A stretch of DNA of 64,000 nucleotides from Botrimarina hoheduenensis (GCF_007859815.1 NZ_SJPH01000011.1:1-64000), one strand, 5' to 3'; numbered from the stretch's first letter, positions 27,778 to 37,343 are shown. Notes: a model not told the origin generated them from the letters alone. Numbers and translations are program-made.

Positions 27778-28751
27778 CATCAGCGCCGCGACGGCTGCGG
27801 GGATTGATCTGCGCGCCGGCTTGGGTGGCGACGATCGCCCTGGTCACCGCCCTATCGGTCGCCAACACGGCCGCAGCCGAGTCGGACGCCGAACCCGGCG
27901 CCGCGGGCGATGCGACCCTCGCGCAGTGGACGCTCAAAGGCCCGCTGCCGGGAGCCGTCTCGCGAGCGACAGACGACCTGCCGCTGTCGGACCAAGCCGG
28001 CTCTGAGGGGTGGGTTCTCGATGCCGCCACCTCGGACGAGTTCAACGGCGACACGCTGAACGACGAACTCTGGATGCCGCGGCATCGCTCGTGGCGCGGC
28101 CGCGCCCCGGCGCTCTTTTCCGAAGAGAACGTCGAGGTCCGCGACGGGCGCCTCCGGCTCTGGATGCGAAAGAACGGCGCGCCGCGTGGCGACGCGAACC
28201 CCGATTACCACACCTACACGTCCGCCGCGGTGCACGCCAAGAAGCGGACGCTCTACGGCTACTACGAAGTGCGGGCCAAGCCGATGGCTTCGGCCGGGTC
28301 GAGTTCGTTCTGGTTCGCCGGCACGTCCGATGGCTGGCGCACCGAGATCGACGTCTTCGAACTCGGCGGCAAGGCGGAGGGACACGAGAACCGAGTCAAC
28401 ATGAACCTGCACGTGTTCTGGACGCCCGAAGATCGCTCCCACCGCAACTGGGGCGGTGTTTGGAAGGCGCCGCGACCGCTCGCCGACGACTTCCACGTCT
28501 ACGGCCTCGCGTGGACACCCGAACGGATCACCTACTACGTCGATGGCTCGCCCGTCCGATGGGTCGACAACGGCTACTGGCATCAGCCGATCTACACGAT
28601 CTTCGACTCCGAAACGATGCCCGATTGGCTCGGGACGCCCGAAGACGACGACCTCCCTTCGGTCTACGAGATCGACTACCTCCGGGTCTGGCGCAAGCCC
28701 GTTAAACGACAGGCCGGCCTGAGCCGTCCAGGCGGAAACGCCACGCGTTAG
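27774..28751 (+). CDS. Secreted GH16 beta-agarase/porphyranase-like enzyme
   Basis: A 325-aa enzyme. Signal peptide about 12-35 (WVATIALVTALSVANTAAA). A linker leads to a GH16 domain (about 75-310) with the catalytic E191-I-D193-V-F-E196 inside RTEIDVFELGG. Supporting features are FNGDTLNDELW near the domain start and FHVYGLAWTPERITYYVDG, which is typical of agarase-type GH16. No dockerin or sorting signal is present, unlike the GH16 at 2854, so it may be periplasmic or freely secreted. Its ATG overlaps the FecR-LamG stop (ATGA), placing it in the sigma/FecR operon. The exact galactan linkage cannot be assigned. Confidence 0.88.
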   Translation: MTSAPRRLRGLICAPAWVATIALVTALSVANTAAAESDAEPGAAGDATLAQWTLKGPLPGAVSRATDDLPLSDQAGSEGWVLDAATSDEFNGDTLNDELWMPRHRSWRGRAPALFSEENVEVRDGRLRLWMRKNGAPRGDANPDYHTYTSAAVHAKKRTLYGYYEVRAKPMASAGSSSFWFAGTSDGWRTEIDVFELGGKAEGHENRVNMNLHVFWTPEDRSHRNWGGVWKAPRPLADDFHVYGLAWTPERITYYVDGSPVRWVDNGYWHQPIYTIFDSETMPDWLGTPEDDDLPSVYEIDYLRVWRKPVKRQAGLSRPGGNATR

Positions 28752-28817
28752 CGTCGCCGCATTACACTGGGTTGGTCGGCTAACCACGCCCCCCGCAACA
28801 CACGCTCTGGTCCCACG

Positions 28818-30368
28818 ATGCGCACCGCTTGCCTCCTTGTCACTGCCCTCACGTTGGCGTCCCCGACCGCATCCGGCGAGCTGGGACCGATCCCGCTTGG
28901 TCCGGCCGTGCGGCCCGCCGTGGCGCCGCAAGACGGCCCGTACGAGCCAACCATAGAGTCGCTCCAGAACTGGCGAACGCCCGAGTGGTTCCGCAACGCG
29001 AAGCTCGGCATCTTCATCCACTGGGGCCCCTACGCGGTCCCGGCGCACGCCAGCGAGTGGTACCCGCGGAAGATGTACCAGGAGTATCGGACCTCGCCGA
29101 AGGGCGTTGTGAGCGACAAGAAAGAGCCCGTCTTCACCCATCACCGTGAAGCTTGGGGCGATCAGAAAGAGTTCGGCTACAAGGACTTCATCCCGTCTTT
29201 CCAAGCCGAGAGCTGGAACCCGGCAGCCTGGGTCGAGCTCTTCAAGAAGGCCGGCGCCCGATACGTGGTGCCGGTCGCCGAGCACCACGACGGCTTCGCG
29301 ATGTACGACTCGTCGCTGACGCCTTGGAACTCGGTCGATCGCGGCCCGATGCGGGACTGCCTCGGCGAACTGGCGGCCGCTTGTCGCGAGGCGGATATGC
29401 GTTTCGGCGTCTCATCGCACTACGCTTTCAATTGGCGGTACTACACCTACGAGGATCGCTTCGACACGGTCGATCCCAAAAACGCCGAACTCTACGGACG
29501 CCGCCACGCGCCCGACGCCCCGGCGGACGAGGCGTTCCTCAAGCTTTGGAGCGCACGCACCACCGAGATCATCGACAAGTACCAGCCCGAGGTGCTCTGG
29601 TTCGACTTCGGGTTCAACTACCCCGAGTTCGACGACGCCCGCAAGAAGGTCGCCGCTCACTATTACAACCGCGGGCTCGCGAACGGGCAGGAAGTCGTCT
29701 TGCAGTACAAGGAAGGCCTTCACGGCACCCCGTTCCCGCCGGGGGCTGGGCTGCTCGACGTCGAGCGAGGGAAGCTCGCCGACATCCGCGAGTTGCCGTG
29801 GCAGACCGACACCTCGATCAGCACCAAGTCTTGGGGCTACATCGAAGGGGACACGTTCAAATCGAGCGACTCGCTCATCGACGACCTCATCGACATCGTC
29901 AGCAAGAACGGCTGCCTGCTGCTGAACGTCGGCCCCCGCGCCGACGGGACCATCCCCGAGGCGGGCCGCCGGGTGCTGCTAGAGATCGGCGACTGGCTCG
30001 CCGTCAATGGCGAGGCGATCTACGCCACGCGGCCCTGGACCAAGTTCGGCGAGGGGCCGACCGAGGTCGCCACCGGGCACCACACCGAGGGCAAGAACAG
30101 CGCGTTCACGTCGCAAGACATCCGCTTCACCCGCAACGGCGACACGCTCTACGCGATCGGCCTCGCCTGGCCGACCGACGGACACATCGAGATCGAATCG
30201 ATGGGCGCCGGCGCGGGCCTGCTCGACAGCGGCGTCGCCTCGGTCGAGTTGCTCGGGAGCGACCAACCGGTCTCGTGGCGCCAAGAAGATGGCGCCCTGG
30301 TTGTCGACCTGCCGGCCGACGCCCCGCCGCAACCCGCCTACGCGTTGCGGGTCACGACCGGGACGTAG
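28818..30368 (+). CDS. GH29 alpha-L-fucosidase-family enzyme
   Basis: A 516-aa exported exo-glycosidase with signal peptide (residues 1-20). The GH29 barrel has the classic features: H68 in IFIHWGPYAVP, H156-H157 in EHHDGF, nucleophile D263 in VLWFDFG, and SKNGCLLLNVGPRADG. A beta-sandwich C-terminal part ends near 510. It shares many segments with the GH29 at 1284 but keeps the sugar-binding histidines lost there. L-galactose differs from L-fucose only by the 6-hydroxyl, and GH29 members acting on alpha-L-galactose in porphyran systems are known, so either sugar is possible. It lies 66 bp after the GH16 gene and 54 bp before a large beta-helix gene. Confidence 0.9.
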   Translation: MRTACLLVTALTLASPTASGELGPIPLGPAVRPAVAPQDGPYEPTIESLQNWRTPEWFRNAKLGIFIHWGPYAVPAHASEWYPRKMYQEYRTSPKGVVSDKKEPVFTHHREAWGDQKEFGYKDFIPSFQAESWNPAAWVELFKKAGARYVVPVAEHHDGFAMYDSSLTPWNSVDRGPMRDCLGELAAACREADMRFGVSSHYAFNWRYYTYEDRFDTVDPKNAELYGRRHAPDAPADEAFLKLWSARTTEIIDKYQPEVLWFDFGFNYPEFDDARKKVAAHYYNRGLANGQEVVLQYKEGLHGTPFPPGAGLLDVERGKLADIRELPWQTDTSISTKSWGYIEGDTFKSSDSLIDDLIDIVSKNGCLLLNVGPRADGTIPEAGRRVLLEIGDWLAVNGEAIYATRPWTKFGEGPTEVATGHHTEGKNSAFTSQDIRFTRNGDTLYAIGLAWPTDGHIEIESMGAGAGLLDSGVASVELLGSDQPVSWRQEDGALVVDLPADAPPQPAYALRVTTGT

Positions 30369-30422
30369 CCGCCGCTTCGCGTCAGATCCTCCTCCTATTC
30401 TTCCAACCGGGATTCCCCGCCC

Positions 30423-33212
30423 ATGATCCGCACACCGAGAGTCCGCAGCCGGCGTCGTTTCGAGTCGCTCGAGACGCGTTGCGTCCTCTCGGTCACGCTC
30501 GGCGACCTGACCGCGGCGGGCATCTCGCAACGCGTCGTCGATTACATCGACACGAGCACCTACGAATCGCAGATCCTGGGCGACGACACGCTGGCAAACA
30601 CGCTGATCGGGCTGCGTTCGACCCAGACGGCGCCGCAGGACGCCACGGTCCTCGACAGCGTCGCGGACCTTGCGCAGATCACCGCGGGGACGGTCGCCAA
30701 CCCGAACGTCTACTTGATCCAGGGCGACCTGACGCTCACCAACACGATCGCGGTCCCGAGCAACGTCCACATCTACGTCGATGGCAGCCTCTTCAGGCAG
30801 GGCTCGTTCGTCGCGCCGGGCGGCGTGCACAGCGTCGAGAACACCGGCACGAACGCCGACGCCATCTTCCGGCTCAACGGCTCGGACAACGTCAAGCTGA
30901 TCGGCGTCAACGACGCGCTGCTTCACAGCACGCCGAATCTGGACGTCAACTCGCCGCACACGACGGCCGTCTTCATCGGCGGCGGATCGCACAACGTCGA
31001 GGTCGACGGCTTCGAGATGGCGTACGTCTGGAACGGGGTCGCCGCCCACCCGTTCAACATCCGCGACGTCACGATCACGAACAACTACATCCACGACACG
31101 CTCGATCGCGGCATCTGGTCGCTCGGCACGACCAACCTGCGGGCGGCGCACAACTTCGTCGAGAACACGGGGATCGACAGCCTCGACTGGGACGCCTTCA
31201 CGAACGACGCGATCGGGTACGAGAACGTCTCGATCGGGGCGGGCCGCTTCGCGGGCTTCGTCGAGGAGGGGACCGAGGACAGCTACTTCATCCGCGGGCT
31301 CGCGATGATCGCCGACTTCGGCAACCCCAACCGCGGATTCATGCTCGGCTGGGCGGATAACGGCTCGTCCCAGAACTTCGTCAGCAACAATCCGAACCCG
31401 TCCGAGTGGACCGAGCACAACTACTTCATTGACAATGTCGTCTTCACCGAGGGCAACGTCCCGCAGTCAGGCGGCGACTACTTCGCGAAGGAGAACGCCG
31501 GCAAGGGCCCGACCTACTTCTGGGCCAACCGCGGATTCGGGGCCGGGCAATCGACGAACTTCTTCTTCGACGCCGAGTGGTTGACGTTCCTCCCGACCGC
31601 CGGCGGCAGGAACAACGCGGTCAACGCCGTCCAGCTGCTCGCGGACCTCGACGCCGAGTTCAACCAAGTCACCGGGATTGTCTTGTCGGCCCCGCTGGTC
31701 AGCGTGCCGGACGGCGCCCCGATCGGGTCGCCCGTCGGTGTCGTGACACCGCTCAACGCGGACGTCGCGGCCCTCACGTTCGAGATCGTTGCCGGCAACC
31801 CGGGCGGCGCCTTTGCAATCGACGAATCGGGCGTGCTGACCGTCGCGGGACCGATCGCGTTCGCTACCCAGTCGAGCTACACGCTCACCGTCGAAGCGAC
31901 CGACGGCTCCGAGGTCGGCTCGACCGAGGTCCTTGTGACGGTTGTGTCGCCGTTCGCAACCGTGAAGAGGCTGTTTGATCACGACTTCGCGGCGCCGGTC
32001 TTCTCAAACGCCGCGGACCTCCGCGGCCAGCAAGGTTGGACCGCGCAGAACGGGTGGTCCGTCATCGACGCCTCCGGCTTCGGCTACGCGACCTCGTCAA
32101 GCACCGCCTTCCAGGGCGTCACCAATAACACGATCGGCCGAGCCGACGCCGGCGAAACCCTGCGGGTCGAGATCGACTTCGATATCGAGGTCACGCAAGA
32201 CACGACCTCCGATCAGTTCCGCTTCGGCGTCACGACGCTCGACGCGAGCGGGAACTTCGTCCCGGCAGTCGGCAACAATGGCGGTTCGTTCTTGTCGGCC
32301 AAGGTGCGCTACGCAGCCGGCGACGGCGGCCTCGAGCTGTTCCCCGAAGAAGACTCCGGGACCGCAATCTCCCTCCCCGGGGCCCTGATCGGCATCGACC
32401 GCGGCGCGGGGGACAACCAGACCGACCCGCTCCGAGCCACGTGGGAAGCGACCAAGTCCGAAACAAGCGGCCAATGGGACGTGACGCTGGCCGTCGAGAA
32501 CCTAGCGACGGGCCAGCGCCTCGGTGAGCAAGCGGTCACGGTCGACGACGATGGCGTCTATGACGCCTCGACCGGGCTATTCGCGGGCGTCAGGACCTTG
32601 CAGAACGCCTCGCAGAGCGTCTTTCGAATCGATCGGTTCGCCTACCAAACGATCGACCCCGGCTCGGCGATCGCGGGCGACTACAACGCCGACGGCACGG
32701 TCAACGCCGCCGACTACACGATCTGGCGTGACGCGTTCGGCCAGACGGGCGAGTCCCTGCCGGCCGACGGCGATCGCGACGGCGAGGTCGATCTCGACGA
32801 CCACCGCGTCTGGGCCGAGAACTACGGCCAGGTCGCCGCCGCGAGCGCCGCCCTGGGTCGCTCGACAGCGGCGCCGACCGCGGCAGCCGAAGCATCTGGA
32901 AGCGTTGTCACGACTCCCGCGACGAATACCCCGATCCCATCGGCCACGCCTGTCGCTTTCGCCCGGACCGTTGACGCCGCAACGGGGTCCGCTTTCCCAT
33001 CCTCGGTCACCCCCGAACCGGCCGCCGTCGTGGCGACGGCTCGCGACGCCAGCTTGTTGCTGCTGTCACCCGACCAGCTCGCGGACGAGAGCCCCGAAGA
33101 TATCGCGTTCGCCAGCGAGTACGCTGGGGAAGCCGGCGCCCCCACGAGCGCCGTCGACGAAGCCTTCGGCCTGAGCCCGCTAGTGCTGCGTCAAGCCGAA
33201 CGCTTGGGGTGA
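30423..33212 (+). CDS. Large secreted right-handed beta-helix protein with LEPR-XLL-type N-terminus and dockerin
   Basis: A 929-aa extracellular protein. The N-terminus (RRRFESLETRCVLSVTLGD) is a variant of the planctomycete LEPR-XLL export/sorting motif. About residues 80-330 look like a parallel beta-helix (VEVDGFEMAYVWNGVAAH, IRDVTITNNYIHDTLDRGIW), the fold used by many polysaccharide lyases and some galactanases. A cadherin-like domain follows (about 420-505), then a concanavalin-like module related to the two PEP-CTERM proteins (about 515-735), and a dockerin-type pair (about 745-800, GDYNADGTVNAADYTIWRD). The last 120 residues are an Ala/Thr-rich linker ending in LLLLSPDQLADES and DEAFGLSPL. 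No characterised enzyme family can be named. The position between GH29 and two sulfatases supports galactan depolymerisation or binding. Confidence 0.75.
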   Translation: MIRTPRVRSRRRFESLETRCVLSVTLGDLTAAGISQRVVDYIDTSTYESQILGDDTLANTLIGLRSTQTAPQDATVLDSVADLAQITAGTVANPNVYLIQGDLTLTNTIAVPSNVHIYVDGSLFRQGSFVAPGGVHSVENTGTNADAIFRLNGSDNVKLIGVNDALLHSTPNLDVNSPHTTAVFIGGGSHNVEVDGFEMAYVWNGVAAHPFNIRDVTITNNYIHDTLDRGIWSLGTTNLRAAHNFVENTGIDSLDWDAFTNDAIGYENVSIGAGRFAGFVEEGTEDSYFIRGLAMIADFGNPNRGFMLGWADNGSSQNFVSNNPNPSEWTEHNYFIDNVVFTEGNVPQSGGDYFAKENAGKGPTYFWANRGFGAGQSTNFFFDAEWLTFLPTAGGRNNAVNAVQLLADLDAEFNQVTGIVLSAPLVSVPDGAPIGSPVGVVTPLNADVAALTFEIVAGNPGGAFAIDESGVLTVAGPIAFATQSSYTLTVEATDGSEVGSTEVLVTVVSPFATVKRLFDHDFAAPVFSNAADLRGQQGWTAQNGWSVIDASGFGYATSSSTAFQGVTNNTIGRADAGETLRVEIDFDIEVTQDTTSDQFRFGVTTLDASGNFVPAVGNNGGSFLSAKVRYAAGDGGLELFPEEDSGTAISLPGALIGIDRGAGDNQTDPLRATWEATKSETSGQWDVTLAVENLATGQRLGEQAVTVDDDGVYDASTGLFAGVRTLQNASQSVFRIDRFAYQTIDPGSAIAGDYNADGTVNAADYTIWRDAFGQTGESLPADGDRDGEVDLDDHRVWAENYGQVAAASAALGRSTAAPTAAAEASGSVVTTPATNTPIPSATPVAFARTVDAATGSAFPSSVTPEPAAVVATARDASLLLLSPDQLADESPEDIAFASEYAGEAGAPTSAVDEAFGLSPLVLRQAERLG

Positions 33213-33291
33213 CTAGAGAACCAGACCATCTCCGAGGAAAGGCGTTTCGGCTTGCCGGCTACCGAAAAGATTCGTTTGACGGACAACTAGC

Positions 33292-34851
33292 ATGATGAAT
33301 CCCTCAGCATTCACCCGCCACGCCCTACGAGTCTTCTCAACGCTGGTTGCTTTGACCGCGGGGGCGGTCGCCTGCCGCGCTGCCGAGCAGCCCAACGTGC
33401 TGTTCATCATGTCGGACGACCACGCCGCCCAGGCGGTCGGGGCGTACGGCGGCAGGCTTTCGGCGCTCGATCCCACCCCGACGCTCGACCGGCTGGCCGC
33501 CGAAGGCGTACGATTCTCGAACTGCTTCAACAGCAACTCGATCTGTGTCCCGAGCCGCGCGACGCTGCTCACGGGGCAGTACTCGCACCGCAACGGCGTC
33601 TTGACGCTCAACGGCGCGCTGCCGGCGCCCCGTCAGGCGCTCGCCCACGCCGTCAACGCGGCCGGCTACGACACGGCGATGATCGGCAAGTGGCACCTCA
33701 AGGCCGAGCCGGGGGCGTTCAACCACTACTGTGTCCTCAAGGGCCAGGGGAAGTACTTCAACCCCACGTTCCGGGTCCGTGGGCCCAACCCCTGGCCCGA
33801 GAACACGATCCGGCCCTCGGACCGGGCGTACGACTCGATCCACTCGTCGGACGCGATCACCGACCAGTCGATCGCTTGGTTGCGCGGCCGGAAGAGCGAG
33901 AAACCGTTCTTCCTGATGCACCACTTCAAGGCGCCCCACGATAACTTCGAGAACGCGGAGCGTTACGACTGGCTTTTCAACGACGCGACGATCCCGGAGC
34001 CGCCGACCCTGTACGAACGGGGCGAACACGGCCCCGCCGGTCGAGCAGCCTACGGCACCAGCGTGTCGCGGCGGAACACACGCCGCAACATGGGCCATCA
34101 CATGGCGACGCCCGAGTCGCTCTCGGATCGCGAGTACACCGCCGAGACCTATCAACGCTACTTGAAGAAGTACCTCCGCTGCGTGCGTGGCGTCGACGAC
34201 AACATCGCCCGCCTGCTCGAGTGCCTCGACGGCCTGGGGCAACTCGAGAACACGATCGTCGTCTACACGTCCGATCAAGGCTTCATGCTGGGCGAGCACG
34301 ATTACATCGACAAGCGATGGGGCTACGAGGAGTCGATGCGGATGCCGCTGATCGTTTGGCGGCCCGGGCGGTTCTCGGAGGGCGAGGTCCGAGACGAGTT
34401 GGTCACGAACGTCGACTTCTTGCCGACGCTCGTCGAGATGGTCGGCGGCGACGCTTCGCCGATCGAGCACCAGGGCGAGAGCCTCGTCCCGCTGCTGGGC
34501 GGCGGCGATCCGCCGGAATGGCGCGACGCGGTCTACTACCGTTACTGGATGCACATGACCCACCACGACGTCCCCGCGCACTACGGCGTGCGGACCGCCG
34601 ACCACAAGCTGGTCTACTTCTACGGGCTGCCGCTCGACGCCCCCGGCGCCCTGCCCGACCCGACGCCCGCCCACTGGGAGTTGTACGACCTCCGCAGCGA
34701 CCCGGACGAGGAGCGGAACGTCATCGACGACCCGGCCTACCGTGACGTCGCCGATCGCTTGAAAGCGCGTCTGCTCGAACTCAAAGAGGAAGTCGGCGAC
34801 ACCGATGAGGGCCATCCCGCGTTGATGAAGGTCCGCGAGGCGACATGGTGA
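33292..34851 (+). CDS. S1-family sulfatase
   Basis: A 519-aa exported sulfatase. Signal peptide about 10-31 (ALRVFSTLVALTAGAVACRAA). The formylglycine motif is C85-V-P-S-R in SICVPSRATLLTGQYSHR, with metal residues in LFIMSDDHAAQ and YTSDQGFMLGEHD. MIGKWHLK and YDLRSDPDEERN are further family marks. It carries full-length domains and no defects. It follows the beta-helix gene at 79 bp and overlaps the next sulfatase gene by 7 nt, so the two are coupled and probably attack the same polymer at different positions. It requires a formylglycine-generating enzyme from elsewhere. Confidence 0.93.
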   Translation: MMNPSAFTRHALRVFSTLVALTAGAVACRAAEQPNVLFIMSDDHAAQAVGAYGGRLSALDPTPTLDRLAAEGVRFSNCFNSNSICVPSRATLLTGQYSHRNGVLTLNGALPAPRQALAHAVNAAGYDTAMIGKWHLKAEPGAFNHYCVLKGQGKYFNPTFRVRGPNPWPENTIRPSDRAYDSIHSSDAITDQSIAWLRGRKSEKPFFLMHHFKAPHDNFENAERYDWLFNDATIPEPPTLYERGEHGPAGRAAYGTSVSRRNTRRNMGHHMATPESLSDREYTAETYQRYLKKYLRCVRGVDDNIARLLECLDGLGQLENTIVVYTSDQGFMLGEHDYIDKRWGYEESMRMPLIVWRPGRFSEGEVRDELVTNVDFLPTLVEMVGGDASPIEHQGESLVPLLGGGDPPEWRDAVYYRYWMHMTHHDVPAHYGVRTADHKLVYFYGLPLDAPGALPDPTPAHWELYDLRSDPDEERNVIDDPAYRDVADRLKARLLELKEEVGDTDEGHPALMKVREATW

Positions 34852-36476
34852 TCCGCTCCGTCTTACCCTTGCTCGGGTTCGTTTGGCTGGCGAACGTCGC
34901 TCCGGCCGAGACGTCGCGCCCGAACCTGGTTTTCGTCCTCACGGACGACCACCGTCGGGACTTCCTCGGCTGCTACGGCAACACGGCGATCGAGACGCCG
35001 CACCTCGACGCGTTGGCGGCCGACGGCGTGTTGTTCGAGAACGCCTCGGTCACCAGCGCGATCTGCACGCCCAGCCGCGCCAGCTACTTCCTGGGTCAGT
35101 ACGAACGCCGGCACGGCGTCAACTTCAACTCGGGCACGGCCATGTCGATGCGGGCCTGGGCGGGCAGTTTCCCGGTCCTGCTGCGCGAAGCGGGCTACTT
35201 CACCGGGTACGTCGGCAAGAACCACGTCGCGATCGGCGCACACGGTTACGACACGGGCCTGATCGAACAGAGCTTCGACTACTGGTACGGCGCCCACGGC
35301 CACCTGCACTTCTATCCGAAGGAGACGCACGACGTGTTCCGTGCGGCGCAGAGCGACACCCAGGTCGAGGTCCTGACGGAGGGCGCGAGCGTCTTCCTCG
35401 ATCGCGACGCCGACTATCTCGAAGGGACCGCCGCGTTCGTTGACCAACGCCCCGAGGACCAACCGTTCCTCTTGATGGTCGCCTTCAACCTGCCGCACGG
35501 GGCGAGCACGAGCCGGATGGAGCTGCGTCCCGAAGACGACGCCCTGTACCGAACGGCTTACCGCGACCGGCTCGACACGCTGCCGATCCCCTCGACCTAC
35601 GTCGAACGGGCCGAGATCGACGAGCCGAAGCTCCCGCCCGACGTGGCGCACGTCGAGTTCCGTCAGCACGGCTACGACTGGGTCGATCAGGAGGCGTCGC
35701 TCCGCGAACGCGTCGTCCGGCACTACCAGACCGTCACCGGGATCGACCGGTTCCTGGGGCGGCTCCGCGACGTGCTCCGCGAGCAAGGCGTCGCCGACAA
35801 CACGGTCATCGTCTTTGCCTCGGACCACGGTCTGCTGTTCGGCGAGCACGGCCTCGGCGGCAAGGCGTTGAACTACGAGCCCTGCCTGGCGATCCCGATG
35901 ATCGTGCACGACCCGCGTCAGCCCGCGGAGCGCCGCGGCCGGCGAGAGCCCGCCCTGGTTCAATCGATCGACGTCGCGCCGACGCTGCTCGACCTGGCCG
36001 ACGTCACCCCGCCCGAGTCGATGCAAGGGAGCAGCCTCCAACCGCTCCTCGAGGGCGATCCCTCCGGCTGGCGGACCCACGCGTTCTCCGAGAACCTCTG
36101 GTCGACCTACTTCGGCAACCCGCGCTGCGAGAGCGTGCGGGGCCAGCGTTGGAAGTACATCCGCTACTTCGCCAACGACCGCGAACTCTACAAGGACTTC
36201 GACCTGTCGACGGTATACCTGAACAACGAACTGAACGCCACCAACTACCGGCGATGGCTGACCTCTTCGCTGCGCGGCGAGTCGCCGGACTACGAGGAAC
36301 TGTTCGACCTCGAAGCCGACCCGGACGAGACCACGAACCTCACCTCGGCGCCGGAACACGCCGACGTGCTCGACGCGATGCGGCGCCGCTGTCTCGCCAT
36401 GGCGCGGGAAGCCAAAGGCGACCTCGACGCCCCGCCGGCGACCGTCCCATTGCAATTCGGTTCGGCCGGTAAGTGA
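34845..36476 (+). CDS. S1-family sulfatase
   Basis: A 543-aa exported sulfatase with a short signal peptide (residues 1-21, LPLLGFVWLANVAPAE). The formylglycine motif is C74-T-P-S-R (AICTPSRASYFLGQYERR). Metal-binding strings are LVFVLTDDHRRD and VFASDHGLLFGEHG. It has GKNHVA where most S1 enzymes have GKWH, marking a subfamily different from its neighbour. The C-terminal part carries a long insertion rich in tyrosine and acidic residues (RYFANDRELYKDF). The start overlaps the preceding sulfatase stop (ATGGTGA). The stop lies 3 bp from the stop of the convergent AraC gene, so this ends the plus-strand operon. Confidence 0.92.
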   Translation: MVIRSVLPLLGFVWLANVAPAETSRPNLVFVLTDDHRRDFLGCYGNTAIETPHLDALAADGVLFENASVTSAICTPSRASYFLGQYERRHGVNFNSGTAMSMRAWAGSFPVLLREAGYFTGYVGKNHVAIGAHGYDTGLIEQSFDYWYGAHGHLHFYPKETHDVFRAAQSDTQVEVLTEGASVFLDRDADYLEGTAAFVDQRPEDQPFLLMVAFNLPHGASTSRMELRPEDDALYRTAYRDRLDTLPIPSTYVERAEIDEPKLPPDVAHVEFRQHGYDWVDQEASLRERVVRHYQTVTGIDRFLGRLRDVLREQGVADNTVIVFASDHGLLFGEHGLGGKALNYEPCLAIPMIVHDPRQPAERRGRREPALVQSIDVAPTLLDLADVTPPESMQGSSLQPLLEGDPSGWRTHAFSENLWSTYFGNPRCESVRGQRWKYIRYFANDRELYKDFDLSTVYLNNELNATNYRRWLTSSLRGESPDYEELFDLEADPDETTNLTSAPEHADVLDAMRRRCLAMAREAKGDLDAPPATVPLQFGSAGK

Positions 36477-36479
36477 GCT

Positions 36480-37343
36480 TCAACGCAGGGCCCTGAACGC
36501 GCGCGGCGAGATGCCGAACGTCGCCTTGAAGGTCCGCGAGAAGTGGAACGGGTCGCTGTAGCCGAGCCCACCCGCGATCGCTTGGACCTGATCGTTGGTC
36601 TCCCTCAGCAGCTCCGCGGCCAGGTTCATGCGGAGCCGCGTCAGGTGCTGATGCGCCGACTGGCGACCGTGCTGCTTGAACAACCGGCTCAGGTAGGCGG
36701 GCGACACGCCGCATTCAGCGGCCGCCTGCTGCTGCGAGACGAGCGTCGCGGCGTGCGCGTCGATGTACTCGACACAGCGGAGGTAGGTCTCGTACGGCGT
36801 GCCCCCGCCCGAAGGCTGCGTAACCCGGTTCGCCGCGATCCTCAGGGCGAGGCAACGCAGCAGCGCGACGCCGAGCTCCGCCGAGAAGTCGTCGCCCCGC
36901 ATTCCGTCGCGGATCAGTTCGTTGAAGATCAACACGACCTCGGGCAGCGAGCCGACCCGACCGACGCCCCCGAGCGTGATCCCCGCGGCGGCGAAGACGT
37001 GCGGCGCTTCGACGCCGACAAAGTCGACGAAGTACTTCCCCAAACGCGATTGCCGGCTGGTCGTGATCGTGTGCGACACGCCGGGACCGTAGCTGAAGAC
37101 CGTCCCCTGCCGCAGCGCGTGTTGCTCGCCACGCAGCACAAGCTCGCCCCGGCCGCGAGCGACCAACTCGATCGAGTAATAAGGGAAGGTCTCCCGCACG
37201 ATCTCGTAGTCGGGCTGCGACTCCTCGTAGCCCCCGCAAACCACCACCAGGGGCGTGTTCGCCGGCGGCGCGAGGTCCAGGTAGAAGCGGCGCGCGCTGG
37301 TGACCGCCGCGGAAAAGAACGAGGGCGAGGCGCGGTCGGGCAT
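36480..37343 (-). CDS. AraC-family transcriptional regulator
   Basis: A 287-aa regulator. The N-terminal cupin-like sensing domain (about 20-165) has YYSIELVARGRGELVLRGEQ and YGPGVSHTI. The C-terminal AraC DNA-binding domain (about 185-287) has two helix-turn-helix motifs: QQAAAECGVSPAYLSRLFKQ and the conserved IAGGLGYSDPFHFSRTFKA. It is transcribed divergently from the permease gene (166 bp apart), so the L-galactose operon is its probable target and a pathway sugar or intermediate its probable inducer. It is convergent with the sulfatase operon with only 3 bp between stops. The start at 37343 gives a domain length normal for the family. Confidence 0.9.
   Translation of the reverse strand: MPDRASPSFFSAAVTSARRFYLDLAPPANTPLVVVCGGYEESQPDYEIVRETFPYYSIELVARGRGELVLRGEQHALRQGTVFSYGPGVSHTITTSRQSRLGKYFVDFVGVEAPHVFAAAGITLGGVGRVGSLPEVVLIFNELIRDGMRGDDFSAELGVALLRCLALRIAANRVTQPSGGGTPYETYLRCVEYIDAHAATLVSQQQAAAECGVSPAYLSRLFKQHGRQSAHQHLTRLRMNLAAELLRETNDQVQAIAGGLGYSDPFHFSRTFKATFGISPRAFRALR

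Noticed and set aside
33337..34815. Long open frame (492 codons) antisense to a sulfatase gene
   Set aside because: GC-rich third positions create antisense frames. The translation is Arg/Val/Asp-rich without domains, and the sense strand has a complete sulfatase.
34863..36455. 530-codon open frame antisense to the second sulfatase of the pair
   Set aside because: Same shadow effect; no motif, and the sense gene is complete with an active site.
1284..36476. Interpretation of the locus as fucoidan-degrading because of GH29 and sulfatases
   Set aside because: GH86, agarase-type GH16 and GH2 point to red-algal galactans. No GH107, GH168, GH95 or GH141 was recognised.
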